A stretch of DNA of 13,996 nt from Alistipes sp. (GTDB taxonomy: Bacteria; Bacteroidota; Bacteroidia; Bacteroidales; Rikenellaceae): the NCBI GenBank assembly GCA_028691095.1, contig JAQUZZ010000009.1:1-13996 (forward strand), given 5' to 3'. Under the pieces are notes generated by a model that saw only the letters and a program-made list of their open reading frames with translations, was not told the DNA's origin and searched no databases. Positions 6,572 to 13,725 of this stretch are shown in pieces; positions within the stretch are counted from its first letter, which is position 1; the number at the start of each line of letters is the position of its first letter. The position numbers and the translations under genes were made by a program.

Positions 6572-9040
6572 CTATCCCAAGATGCGCAATCGTGCAATCC
6601 GACGCAACAGGGTCTTGCGTCCTGCCGCCCCGAAGTCGACCGAGAGTTTCTGATCGCCATTCCACAGCTCAATCGCCGTGATCTCGCCCACGCCGAACTT
6701 CTCATGTTGCACACGCATTCCGACCTGCAAGCCGCCCGCAATCTCTTGGGAGGCTTGGGGTTCGGGAGCCCCTTGCAAGGGCGCGGAGTCCTCTGCCACC
6801 GCACGTACCCCCATACGACGAAACCGACCTTCGGGAGTAGGCACCTGCACCTTCGGAGTTGCTCCCTCCCGTGAGGAGCGCTCACGCTCAGGGTAGTAGG
6901 TACGAGCCGCCCCTTGGTAGGGCATACGCCCCTTGGGGGTGCGCTCCTCCTCCCCCTGTCCCTCTCGACGCAACGCCCGAGGGCGAGGTATGGCAAAAGA
7001 GGGCCCCGCATCATTCAGTTCTTCCGCAGAATCTGTCTCCAACTCCGACTCGTCAAACTGGAGATCGAGATAACGGCCGTCGATTTCGCCCAAAAAGCGG
7101 CTGGGACGCGAAAAGGTCATCTCCCCCCATTTAAACCGGGATTCGGCAAACGACAACATCGCACTCTGCTTGGCACGCGTCAAGGCAACATAAAAGAGCC
7201 GTCGCTCCTCTTCCAAACCCTCCGGTGTTCCCAAGCTCATCAGGCTGGGGAAGAGATTCTCCTCCATTCCGGCGATGTAAACATGATCGAACTCCAGTCC
7301 TTTGGCTCCATGAACCGTCATGAGCGTCACCTTGTTTCGCTCCTCCGGTTTATCGTTGTCCATGTCGGTGAGCAAGGCTACATTCTGCAACCATTGATCG
7401 AGCGTCACGGGAGCCTGAAGGCTCTCACCCGCTTCGTTGCTGATGCGCTCCTGCTCGTCGGCGTAGGCACGAATCGAGTTGATAAGCTCCTCAATATTCT
7501 CCAGGGCACTCGTGGCCTCCGGACTCTGCTGCATCTTGTAGCAACCGATGATGCCGGAACGCAGGGCGATCTCCAAGCCCAACTCGTGCGCCGAGGCCGT
7601 TCCGCGAAGGGCGGAGAGTTGCACGATCGTCGCCACAAACTCGGTCACCTTCTTGCCGGCCGCCCCCCGCAAGTCCATCTGCTCGGGAGCCAACGTATGA
7701 ATCGCCTCCCACAACGAAATGCCCTGTTGTGCGGCAGCCGAAGCAATGCGACCCACCGTTACATCGCCAATTCCACGCGCCGGAGTGTTGATAATCCGAC
7801 GAAAGGCCTCATCGTCCTGCGGGTTGAGCACCAATCGAATGTAGGCTACCAGATCCTTGATCTCCTTGCGTTGATAGAAAGAGAGTCCCCCGAAGATCTT
7901 ATAGGGAATATTGCGGCTGCGCAACGCCTCCTCCAAAGCCCGCGACTGGGCATTGGTGCGATACAAGATGGCAATCGCGTCATACGCCCCTGAGGTGGCA
8001 CGGGCGGTGGCCGCAATGTCGTTGGCCACCATCAAAGCCTCCTCCTTATCGGTGTAGGCCTTGATGACGCGGATCTTCTCACCCATCTCTCCGGTCGAGA
8101 AGGAGTGTTTCCGAATTTGGCGTGCATTCTTCTCGATGATGCTGTTCGCTGCATTGACAATCGTCTGCGTCGAACGGTAGTTCTGCTCCAACTTGAAAAC
8201 CTTGGCTGCGGGAAAATCATTCTTGAACCGAAGGATGTTCTCGATCTTGGCTCCGCGGAACGAATAGATGCTCTGTGCATCGTCGCCCACCACACACACT
8301 TTGGCCTGACGTTCGGCCAGTCGCTTGACAATCAAGTACTGCGCGGAGTTGGTGTCTTGGTACTCATCGACCAAAATGTAATGAAACTGTTGCTGATACT
8401 TGGCCAGCACCTCCGGATAATCACGAAACAAAATGTTGGTCTGCAACAGCAGGTCGTCGAAATCCATGGCTCCGTTCTGGTGGCAGCGCAACGCGTAGCT
8501 CTTATAGAGTTCGGCAAACTGAGGTCGCCGCCGCTCTCGATCTTCGGCCAGCAACGAGGCATTGGCCTCATAGGCCGAGGGGGTAATCAGGTTGTTTTTG
8601 GCCAAGGAGATGCGTGAGACAATCTCGTTGGGCTTATAGTTTTCGTCATTGAGGTTCATCTCCCGAATCAACATCTTGATCAGGTTGCGCGAATCCGCGG
8701 CATCATAGATCGTGTAGGAGGAGGGATAGCCCAAGTGCTCGGACTCGGCACGCAAAATACGAGCAAAGATCGAGTGGAAGGTACCCATCCAGATCTGACG
8801 TGTCAGATGGGGTGAGAGCAATGCGCTGATACGCTCGCGCATCTCTGCTGCCGCCTTGTTGGTGAAGGTTAGGGCCAGAATATGATAGGGCGCCACGCCC
8901 TGCTCCAGCATATAGGCAATGCGGCAGGTGAGCACCCGTGTTTTGCCGGAACCTGCTCCGGCCACGATCAACGAAGGCTCTTGGTAGTGAGTCACCGCTT
9001 CGCGTTGCGCATCGTTGAGAGTTTGAATGTAATCGGACAC
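6572..9040 (-). CDS. uvrD: UvrD/PcrA-type superfamily 1 DNA helicase
   Basis: An 822-residue 3'-5' ATP-dependent helicase for DNA repair and replication restart. All SF1A motifs appear in order: LNDAQREAV (Q motif, 8-16), Walker A GAGSGKT (28-34), LTFTNKAAAEMR, Walker B VDEYQDTN, GDDAQSIYSFRGA, QNYRST, VTLMTVHGAKGLEFDHVY, and EEERRLFYVALTRAK. A charged, Pro/Arg-rich linker (about 690-770) leads to a C-terminal PcrA-like Tudor domain (GMRVQHEKFGVGEITAIE), which in PcrA binds RNA polymerase. Start is GTG 9040: the next codons upstream hold no start before an in-frame TGA at 9052-9050, and the Q motif begins at residue 8. A TACCTTTG promoter box lies about 85 bases upstream. pcrA would be an equally valid name. 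Confidence 0.97.
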   Translation of the reverse strand: MSDYIQTLNDAQREAVTHYQEPSLIVAGAGSGKTRVLTCRIAYMLEQGVAPYHILALTFTNKAAAEMRERISALLSPHLTRQIWMGTFHSIFARILRAESEHLGYPSSYTIYDAADSRNLIKMLIREMNLNDENYKPNEIVSRISLAKNNLITPSAYEANASLLAEDRERRRPQFAELYKSYALRCHQNGAMDFDDLLLQTNILFRDYPEVLAKYQQQFHYILVDEYQDTNSAQYLIVKRLAERQAKVCVVGDDAQSIYSFRGAKIENILRFKNDFPAAKVFKLEQNYRSTQTIVNAANSIIEKNARQIRKHSFSTGEMGEKIRVIKAYTDKEEALMVANDIAATARATSGAYDAIAILYRTNAQSRALEEALRSRNIPYKIFGGLSFYQRKEIKDLVAYIRLVLNPQDDEAFRRIINTPARGIGDVTVGRIASAAAQQGISLWEAIHTLAPEQMDLRGAAGKKVTEFVATIVQLSALRGTASAHELGLEIALRSGIIGCYKMQQSPEATSALENIEELINSIRAYADEQERISNEAGESLQAPVTLDQWLQNVALLTDMDNDKPEERNKVTLMTVHGAKGLEFDHVYIAGMEENLFPSLMSLGTPEGLEEERRLFYVALTRAKQSAMLSFAESRFKWGEMTFSRPSRFLGEIDGRYLDLQFDESELETDSAEELNDAGPSFAIPRPRALRREGQGEEERTPKGRMPYQGAARTYYPERERSSREGATPKVQVPTPEGRFRRMGVRAVAEDSAPLQGAPEPQASQEIAGGLQVGMRVQHEKFGVGEITAIELWNGDQKLSVDFGAAGRKTLLRRIARLRILG

Positions 9041-9513
9041 GTCGAAAGATCAAAAAACAGCAGCCACGGAGTTCTCCGCCTGCAAGGTTAAAATTCAGGT
9101 TCCGTCTTCTGCGACAGACGAGGACAAAGGTACACATTCCTCTCCGATTTTTGGGACTTCACGCCTTTTTGAGGTTTCGCCGATCGTTCTCAGACGGAAA
9201 ATCAACGGCAAAAATGGATAATTTAAAAAAATTGCAATAAATTTGCGTTTCGATCGTTTTCCCCCTTGATTTTATACCACAGAAGAGAGTTAATCTCTGT
9301 ATATCAACGCTAAAAATACAAAAAAACGTATAAAACGAGAGGCTTCGATTATGACGCATCAGAAACTCGGCGATAAAAACCGCATCTGAGGAATACGACT
9401 TGTAATAATCGACAATTTTTCAGCGTTAGAACAAGAGGTCGATCGTCCAAGCGCGACACACGCCTTGGGCACACAAACCCTGATTTTTGAAATAACTTTA
9501 TTTTAACTGCAAT
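9041..9513. other. Divergent intergenic region between uvrD and moxR
   Basis: 473 bases with no convincing gene. The uvrD side holds the TACCTTTG box (9125-9132). The centre (about 9190-9330) is AT-rich with an imperfect inverted repeat ACAGA/TCTGT (9279-9283 with 9296-9300), nested with AGAGA/TCTCT. The moxR side should hold the promoter of the bat operon, but the nearest candidate is only TAACTTTA at 9493-9500, one base off TAnnTTTG, with TTGG too far upstream (23 bases); it would leave a leader of under 10 bases. A 66-codon minus-strand frame (9159-9359) has no family features and is probably not a gene. Confidence 0.6.
9125..9132 (-). promoter_or_regulatory. Predicted -7 promoter box for uvrD (TACCTTTG)
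   Basis: The minus strand reads TACCTTTG followed by TCC, identical to the acn box over 11 bases. A CAAAAAT is placed 14 bases upstream in both. The predicted transcript has a leader of about 80 bases and begins with a small hairpin (CGTCT/AGACG). Confidence 0.5.
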
Positions 9514-10512
9514 ATGAGTGAGGTAATCAACATCAAGGAACTCAACGAGCGCATCGAACGCGAAAGTGTCTTTGTCGATACGCTAAACATGGAGATGAGC
9601 AAGGTGATTGTCGGTCAACGTCATTTGGTCGATACACTGCTCATCGGACTGCTCTCCAACGGCCACATTCTGTTGGAAGGCGTTCCCGGGTTGGCCAAGA
9701 CGTTGGCCATTACGACCCTGGCGCAGGCCGTGAATGCCCGATTCAGTCGGATTCAGTTTACGCCCGACCTCCTGCCGGCCGACCTGATCGGTACGTTGAT
9801 ATACAGCCAGAAGAACGAAGAGTTCTCGGTCAAAAAAGGCCCGATTTTCGCCAACTTCATTTTGGCCGATGAGATCAACCGTTCGCCGGCCAAAGTGCAG
9901 AGTGCCCTGCTGGAGGCGATGCAGGAGCGTCAAGTGACCATCGGCGACACCACCTATCCGCTGCCCGCTCCCTTCTTGGTGTTGGCAACACAGAATCCCT
10001 TGGAGCAAGAGGGAACCTACCCTCTGCCGGAGGCTCAGGTCGACCGTTTCATGCTCAAAGCCCGCATCACCTATCCCAAAAAACAAGAAGAGCGCGACAT
10101 CATGCGCCTCAACCTGCAAGGGGGCGGGATGCCTCGTCCCAATCGGGTCATCGCACCGGAGGATATTCTGAAAGCCCGGGAGGTGGTCTCCGACGTCTAC
10201 ATGGACGAGAAGATCGAGAAATACATCGTCGATATCATCTTCGCCACCCGTGAGCCTGCAGAGTACAACCTCTCGAAACTCGCCTCGCTGATTGCCTACG
10301 GAGGCTCTCCGCGTGCCAGCATCTCCTTGGCGAAGGCGGCCAAAAGCTATGCCTTCATCAAACGTCGAGGCTATGTCATTCCCGAAGATGTGCGTGCCGT
10401 ATGCCACGACGTACTGCGACATCGTATCGGCCTGACCTATGAAGCCGAAGCCGAAAACATCTCGACCGAGGAGATCATTACCGAGATCTTGAATAACGTT
10501 GAGGTGCCTTAG
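9514..10512 (+). CDS. moxR: MoxR family AAA+ ATPase
   Basis: A 332-residue cytoplasmic AAA+ ATPase (AAA_3). Walker A is GVPGLAKT (56-63), Walker B is ILADE (116-120) leading into INRSPAKVQSALLEAMQERQ, sensor 1 is LATQNP (158-162, Asn161), and the arginine-finger region reads EAQVDRF (Arg178). MoxR proteins act as chaperone-like partners of VWA-domain proteins, driving their metal loading or complex assembly. It is the first gene of the plus-strand operon with DUF58 and bat genes, the standard arrangement in Bacteroidota. The start ATG 9514 fits the usual N-terminus. A 212-base gap with several stem-loops separates it from the DUF58 gene. Confidence 0.95.
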   Translation: MSEVINIKELNERIERESVFVDTLNMEMSKVIVGQRHLVDTLLIGLLSNGHILLEGVPGLAKTLAITTLAQAVNARFSRIQFTPDLLPADLIGTLIYSQKNEEFSVKKGPIFANFILADEINRSPAKVQSALLEAMQERQVTIGDTTYPLPAPFLVLATQNPLEQEGTYPLPEAQVDRFMLKARITYPKKQEERDIMRLNLQGGGMPRPNRVIAPEDILKAREVVSDVYMDEKIEKYIVDIIFATREPAEYNLSKLASLIAYGGSPRASISLAKAAKSYAFIKRRGYVIPEDVRAVCHDVLRHRIGLTYEAEAENISTEEIITEILNNVEVP

Positions 10513-10524
10513 TCTTCGCGCCCC

Positions 10525-10592
10525 TCTTGCAGCCCCTGCACGCCTCAAAACCGCCCCCGATCGGGAGGTTTAGCGAACTTAGGAGTGCAAGA
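10525..10592 (+). other. Nested stem-loops after moxR
   Basis: TCTTGCA (10525-10531) and TGCAAGA (10586-10592) are perfect 7-base arms enclosing a second hairpin, AACCGCCC/GGGAGGTT (10549-10556 with 10563-10570, one G:A mismatch). No T-run follows, so it is not a clear terminator. It begins 13 bases after the moxR stop. It may be an mRNA 3'-end stabiliser or a partial transcription barrier. Confidence 0.4.
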
Positions 10593-10654
10593 TCGGATCT
10601 ACCCATCGAGGCCTTCCCTTCCCATAGGGAGCCTCAACCCACACCCCTCTAAGA

Positions 10655-10687
10655 GAGCCTGCAAAGCTACACCGTTGCAGAAGGCTC
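10655..10687 (+). other. Bulged 10-base-pair stem-loop before the DUF58 gene
   Basis: GAGCCTGCAA (10655-10664) pairs with TTGCA (10675-10679) and GGCTC (10683-10687), leaving a GAA bulge on the 3' side and a 10-base loop. It lies 37 bases before the DUF58 start. Confidence 0.4.
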
Positions 10688-10724
10688 GCCCTTGGGGAGC
10701 AATCAACCGTTTCGACGCTAAGTG

Positions 10725-11606
10725 ATGGAAAACAGCAGTGATATTCTCAAACAGGTACGCCGCATCGAGATCAAAACGCGGGGCTTGAGCAACGACATCT
10801 TCGCCGGAAAGTACCACAGTGCTTTCAAAGGTCGCGGTATGGCGTTCAGCGAGGTTCGCGAATACCGCATCGGCGATGACATCCGCGACATCGACTGGAA
10901 TGTGACGGCACGCAGTCGTCAGCCCCACATCAAGACCTATGAAGAGGAGCGTGAGCTCACCATGATGCTCTTGGTGGATGTGAGCGGATCGCGTATGTTC
11001 GGCACCACCTCGAAACTGAAAAAGAATATGATCACCGAGATTGCGGCCGTACTGGCCTTCTCGGCCGCCCAGAACAACGACAAGGTGGGATGTATCTTTT
11101 TCAGCGATCGGGTCGAGAAATTCATTCCTCCCAAGAAAGGACGCTCTCATGTGCTGATGATTCTTCAAGAGTTAATCAGCTTCCGTCCCACCCACTCCGC
11201 GACACAGATTGCCGAGGGATTGCGTTTTCTGACCAATATTCTCAAGAAACGCTCCACGGCCTTTATCCTCTCCGACTTCATGGATACCGAAGAGGGAAAA
11301 ACCCGATTCGAGGAGGCGTTGAAAATCGCCTCAGGCAAACATGACTTGGTGGGCATCCGGATCTATGACCAACGCGAGGAGTCGCTCCCCGACGTGGGCA
11401 TTCTGGAGCTTCAAGATGCCGAAACCCGCGAACGGGTATGGATCGACACCGGACTTCGGGCGGTTCGAGAGGCTTATGCGCGGAATTGGAGCGAAAACGA
11501 CACCCTGATTGACGCCTCTCTCAAACGGTGCCGCGTCGATAGTGTCAAAATCGCAACGGGAGAGGATTACGTCGCCTCCCTCATGAAACTCTTTAAACAA
11601 CGGTAA
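10725..11606 (+). CDS. DUF58 protein with VWA-like MIDAS domain
   Basis: A 293-residue soluble protein of the DUF58 family (PF01882). The family signature RIGDDIRDIDWNVTARSR (48-65) followed by YEEERELTMMLLVDVSGS (72-89) is intact, with the MIDAS triad Asp85, Ser87 and Ser89. The length fits the short cytoplasmic DUF58 proteins of bat operons. It is thought to be a client or adaptor of MoxR and to link it with the membrane Bat proteins; its exact activity is unknown. Start taken as ATG 10725 (MENSSDIL); a GTG one codon earlier is the alternative. It follows moxR after 212 bases and is followed by a stem-loop. Confidence 0.93.
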   Translation: MENSSDILKQVRRIEIKTRGLSNDIFAGKYHSAFKGRGMAFSEVREYRIGDDIRDIDWNVTARSRQPHIKTYEEERELTMMLLVDVSGSRMFGTTSKLKKNMITEIAAVLAFSAAQNNDKVGCIFFSDRVEKFIPPKKGRSHVLMILQELISFRPTHSATQIAEGLRFLTNILKKRSTAFILSDFMDTEEGKTRFEEALKIASGKHDLVGIRIYDQREESLPDVGILELQDAETRERVWIDTGLRAVREAYARNWSENDTLIDASLKRCRVDSVKIATGEDYVASLMKLFKQR

Positions 11607-11609
11607 CGC

Positions 11610-11632
11610 GTCTGCTCCCCTGTACAGCAGAC
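11610..11632 (+). other. Stem-loop right after the DUF58 stop
   Basis: GTCTGCT (11610-11616) and AGCAGAC (11626-11632) are perfect 7-base arms with a 9-base loop, starting four bases past the stop codon. No T-run follows, and the operon continues downstream, so transcript protection or processing is more likely than termination. Confidence 0.45.
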
Positions 11633-11734
11633 ACCTATACATCGGCATATCAGGCATAGATCGTAATTAAAGGGTTCAATCCTGCTTTGGGGATCCTTAC
11701 AAATTTATCTCAATCCACACAAGATTCACACACC

Positions 11735-12784
11735 ATGTTTAGAATCTATAAAATAGGCCTTTGGGGCATCGCGTTATCCGGATGGCTCGGCTTGGGAGCC
11801 CAATCTGCCCCCCAAGACACGGTTCTCGCTTCGCCACAACACCCTGTGATAGAGGCAACCTTCTCCGCCGATACGGTATTGATCGGCGATCAGTTCTCGC
11901 TGAAGGTCAAATTCTCCCAGGATCGCATGGAGCATATCGAGTTCCCAACCTTTGCACAAGGCCACTTGGGTGACTCCTCTCTCATCGAGATCCTCAAAGA
12001 GGGCAAGGTGGATACCTTGGCGGTCGAAGGTCGCAAAATCACCTTGGAGAAGAGCTATACGCTGACCTGCTTCGACGAGGCTCACTACCATTTAGGACGT
12101 TTCCCCGTCCTCTACATCGACAAAAACATCGTGGACACCCTTTGGTCGCAAGAGCCGTTGCAGATCGTGGTCAACACCCTTCCGGTAGACACGGTCAAAC
12201 AGAAGATCTTCGACGTCAAAGCGCCCTTGGCTGCTCCGGTTCGGTTCGGAGAGTTTAGCGGCTACTTGGGAATGACCTTAGGCGGTGCGGCTCTCTTGGC
12301 TCTTTTGATTTGGGTGATCGTCCGTCGGTTGCGCAATCGCCCGATCTTGGGCTCCAAGACGGTGTCCGACGAACCCGCTCACGTCGAGGCCATCCACCGG
12401 TTGGAACATCTGCACAATCAGAAACTGTGGCAGAGCGGCAAACACAAGCTCTACTACACCGGGTTGACCGACATCTTGCGCGGCTATCTGGCGCGACGCT
12501 ACCCTCTCAAAGCTATGGAGATGACCTCACAGGAGATTCTGACCGCCTTGCGGAGTGAATCCATTCCCGAGAAGAGCCTCTCGCGTTTGCAGGAGGTCTT
12601 GGTGACGGCCGATTTTGTGAAATTCGCCAAATACACCCCCGAGAATGACCAAAACGAGACCGCCTATGAGGATGCCTTCTATTTTGTCGAGGAGACCAAA
12701 CCCAGCGAGGTGGAGACCCCTGTGATACAAATCGAACCGATACAACCCAACGACCCCAACGAAAAAAAGGAGGCTCAATCATGA
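11735..12784 (+). CDS. DUF4381-like membrane protein of the bat operon
   Basis: A 349-residue protein with a signal peptide (residues 1 to about 24, ending GLGAQS-A), a periplasmic beta-rich region of about 150 residues, one TM helix (about 177-196, followed by RRLRNR), and a cytoplasmic helical domain. The latter carries KLWQSGKHKLYYTGLTDILR and MEMTSQEILTAL, which resemble the DUF4381 domain found beside MoxR and VWA genes. The periplasmic part recalls the beta domains of BatD but the protein is far shorter than BatD. A role as membrane anchor linking cytoplasmic MoxR/DUF58 to periplasmic Bat proteins is inference. Start is ATG 11735 because it opens the signal peptide; an upstream TTG frame adds 16 unrelated residues. 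Its stop overlaps the batC start as ATGA. Confidence 0.8.
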   Translation: MFRIYKIGLWGIALSGWLGLGAQSAPQDTVLASPQHPVIEATFSADTVLIGDQFSLKVKFSQDRMEHIEFPTFAQGHLGDSSLIEILKEGKVDTLAVEGRKITLEKSYTLTCFDEAHYHLGRFPVLYIDKNIVDTLWSQEPLQIVVNTLPVDTVKQKIFDVKAPLAAPVRFGEFSGYLGMTLGGAALLALLIWVIVRRLRNRPILGSKTVSDEPAHVEAIHRLEHLHNQKLWQSGKHKLYYTGLTDILRGYLARRYPLKAMEMTSQEILTALRSESIPEKSLSRLQEVLVTADFVKFAKYTPENDQNETAYEDAFYFVEETKPSEVETPVIQIEPIQPNDPNEKKEAQS

Positions 12785-13599
12785 TCCGTTTCATCGTACT
12801 GCTCTTGCTCTCGGTCGGATGCGGTTCCGTAGCCGTCGGACAGAAATATCCGGAACGACGTGAAATCCGTTCCGGCAATAAACTCTATGAGAAAGGAAGC
12901 TACCCGGAGGCCGAAGTGGCCTATCGACGTGCTTTAGAGAAGAAGGCCGACTCCTATGAGGCCAACTTCAATCTGGCCAATACCCTCTACAAGCAGAAAC
13001 GCTATGACGAAGCGGAGAAGCTCAATGGCCAATTAGCCGCCGACTCAACCCATCTCCAAGAGGCAGCCTCGGCATACTTCAATCAAGGGAATGCGCTCTT
13101 TGAGCAACGCAAACTCCAAGAGGCCTTGGAGGCCTACAAAAATTCGTTGCGTCTCAACCCCAACGACCAAGAGGCCAAATTCAACTATGCCTACACCAAA
13201 AAATTATTAGATCAGAACAAAGACCAAAACAAAGATCAAAATAAAGATCAGAACAAGGATCAGAACAAAGACCAGAACAAAGACCAGAACAAAGACCAGA
13301 ACAAAGACCAAAATAAGGATCAGAACAAAGAACAGAACAAGGATCAAAACAAAGATCAAAACAAAGATCAAAATAAGGATCAGAACAAAGACCAAAACAA
13401 GGATCAAAATAAAGATCAGAACCAGCCACAGGATCCTCAACAAAACCCCGAAGGAGGCGAACAACCTCAACAAGGCGGCATGAGTCGCGAAGAGGCCGAA
13501 CGGATGCTGGAAGCGGTGCAAAGCAACGAAAACAACACCAAAAAGAAGGTGGATGAGCAAAAGGCCGTTGTCGTAGGGCGTTCTGGTAAAAACTGGTAG
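12781..13599 (+). CDS. batC: BatC-like TPR protein with QNKD repeat tail
   Basis: A 272-residue exported protein: signal peptide (1 to about 21, ending AVGQ), TPR repeats over about 28-140 (GNKLYEKGSYPEAEVAYRRA, FNLANTLYKQKRYDEAE, YFNQGNALFEQRKLQEALEA and YKNSLRLNPNDQEAKFNYA are typical), then 17 tandem QNK(D/E) tetrapeptides (145-212), a Pro/Gln segment, and the conserved BatC-type end MSREEAERMLEAVQ with a KNW terminus. Cys14 lies in a poor lipobox (SVGC), so ordinary signal peptidase cleavage is preferred. BatC is a component of the Bat envelope complex tied to aerotolerance in Bacteroides fragilis. The ATGA overlap shows coupling with the preceding gene. It lies before batA, unlike the known batA-B-C-D-E order. 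Confidence 0.85.
   Translation: MIRFIVLLLLSVGCGSVAVGQKYPERREIRSGNKLYEKGSYPEAEVAYRRALEKKADSYEANFNLANTLYKQKRYDEAEKLNGQLAADSTHLQEAASAYFNQGNALFEQRKLQEALEAYKNSLRLNPNDQEAKFNYAYTKKLLDQNKDQNKDQNKDQNKDQNKDQNKDQNKDQNKDQNKDQNKEQNKDQNKDQNKDQNKDQNKDQNKDQNKDQNQPQDPQQNPEGGEQPQQGGMSREEAERMLEAVQSNENNTKKKVDEQKAVVVGRSGKNW
13213..13416 (+). repeat. Coding minisatellite: 17 tandem 12-base units encoding QNK(D/E)
   Basis: Seventeen uninterrupted 12-base units of the type CARAAYAARGAY, in frame inside batC, followed by a partial unit (QN). Sixteen encode QNKD; unit 10 encodes QNKE. All other differences between units are third-position synonymous changes. Four consecutive units (13261-13308) are identical, and a two-unit block (CAAAATAAGGAT plus CAGAACAAAGA) recurs at 13309 and 13369, showing past expansion. 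Confidence 0.98.
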
Positions 13600-13607
13600 T
13601 CGGTCGA

Positions 13608-13626
13608 GTGCACGATGGTAGTGCAC
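13608..13626 (+). other. Stem-loop after batC (GTGCAC arms)
   Basis: GTGCAC (13608-13613) and GTGCAC (13621-13626) form a 6-base-pair stem with a 7-base loop; read as direct repeats they extend to GTGCACGA twice. It starts eight bases after the batC stop. No T-run follows. Confidence 0.4.
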
Positions 13627-13638
13627 GACGGGACTTGT

Positions 13639-13658
13639 TTTCGGGGGAGACCTCGAAA
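13639..13658 (+). other. Stem-loop with GNRA-type tetraloop between batC and batA
   Basis: TTTCGGGG pairs with CCTCGAAA around a GAGA loop: eight base pairs including one G-U, with a GNRA-class tetraloop. Not followed by a T-run. With the preceding stem-loop and the palindromic element it makes three potential structures within the 126-base gap. Confidence 0.45.
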
Positions 13659-13695
13659 TCCAATTGAAGCATTGAAACAGATTTTTATTCCAACC

Positions 13696-13712
13696 ATAGC
13701 ACGGTGTGCTTA
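13696..13712 (+). repeat. 17-base start-proximal palindromic element, copy 4 (before batA)
   Basis: The plus strand reads ATAGCACGGTGTGCTTA, with perfect AGCAC/GTGCT half-sites around GGT. It ends two bases before an ATG (13715) that opens a six-codon frame, and 13 bases before the batA GTG. Confidence 0.6.
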
Positions 13713-13725
13713 GCATGAGAAGATC

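Noticed and set aside
6914..7993. A 359-codon plus-strand open frame antisense to uvrD
   Set aside because: No family features, and it covers the helicase motifs V and VI of uvrD on the other strand; a shadow frame.
9583..10548. A 321-codon minus-strand open frame antisense to moxR
   Set aside because: It lacks any recognisable motif, and moxR has complete AAA+ motifs. Long antisense frames are expected in coding DNA with few stop-complement codons.
11672..11700. GGTTCAATCC resembling a tRNA T-arm
   Set aside because: No matching acceptor, D- or anticodon arm at the right distance; the upstream GTCTGCT/AGCAGAC hairpin does not fit a cloverleaf.
13213..13416. Regular repeat array as a possible CRISPR
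   Set aside because: Units are contiguous 12-mers without spacers and stay in frame within batC.
13181..13716. Two long minus-strand frames over the batC repeat, giving Leu/Ile/Val- or Cys/Phe-rich membrane-like proteins
   Set aside because: They are the antisense reading of the 12-base repeat; their repetitive hydrophobicity follows directly from CARAAYAARGAY reversed, and batC on the plus strand has full family support.
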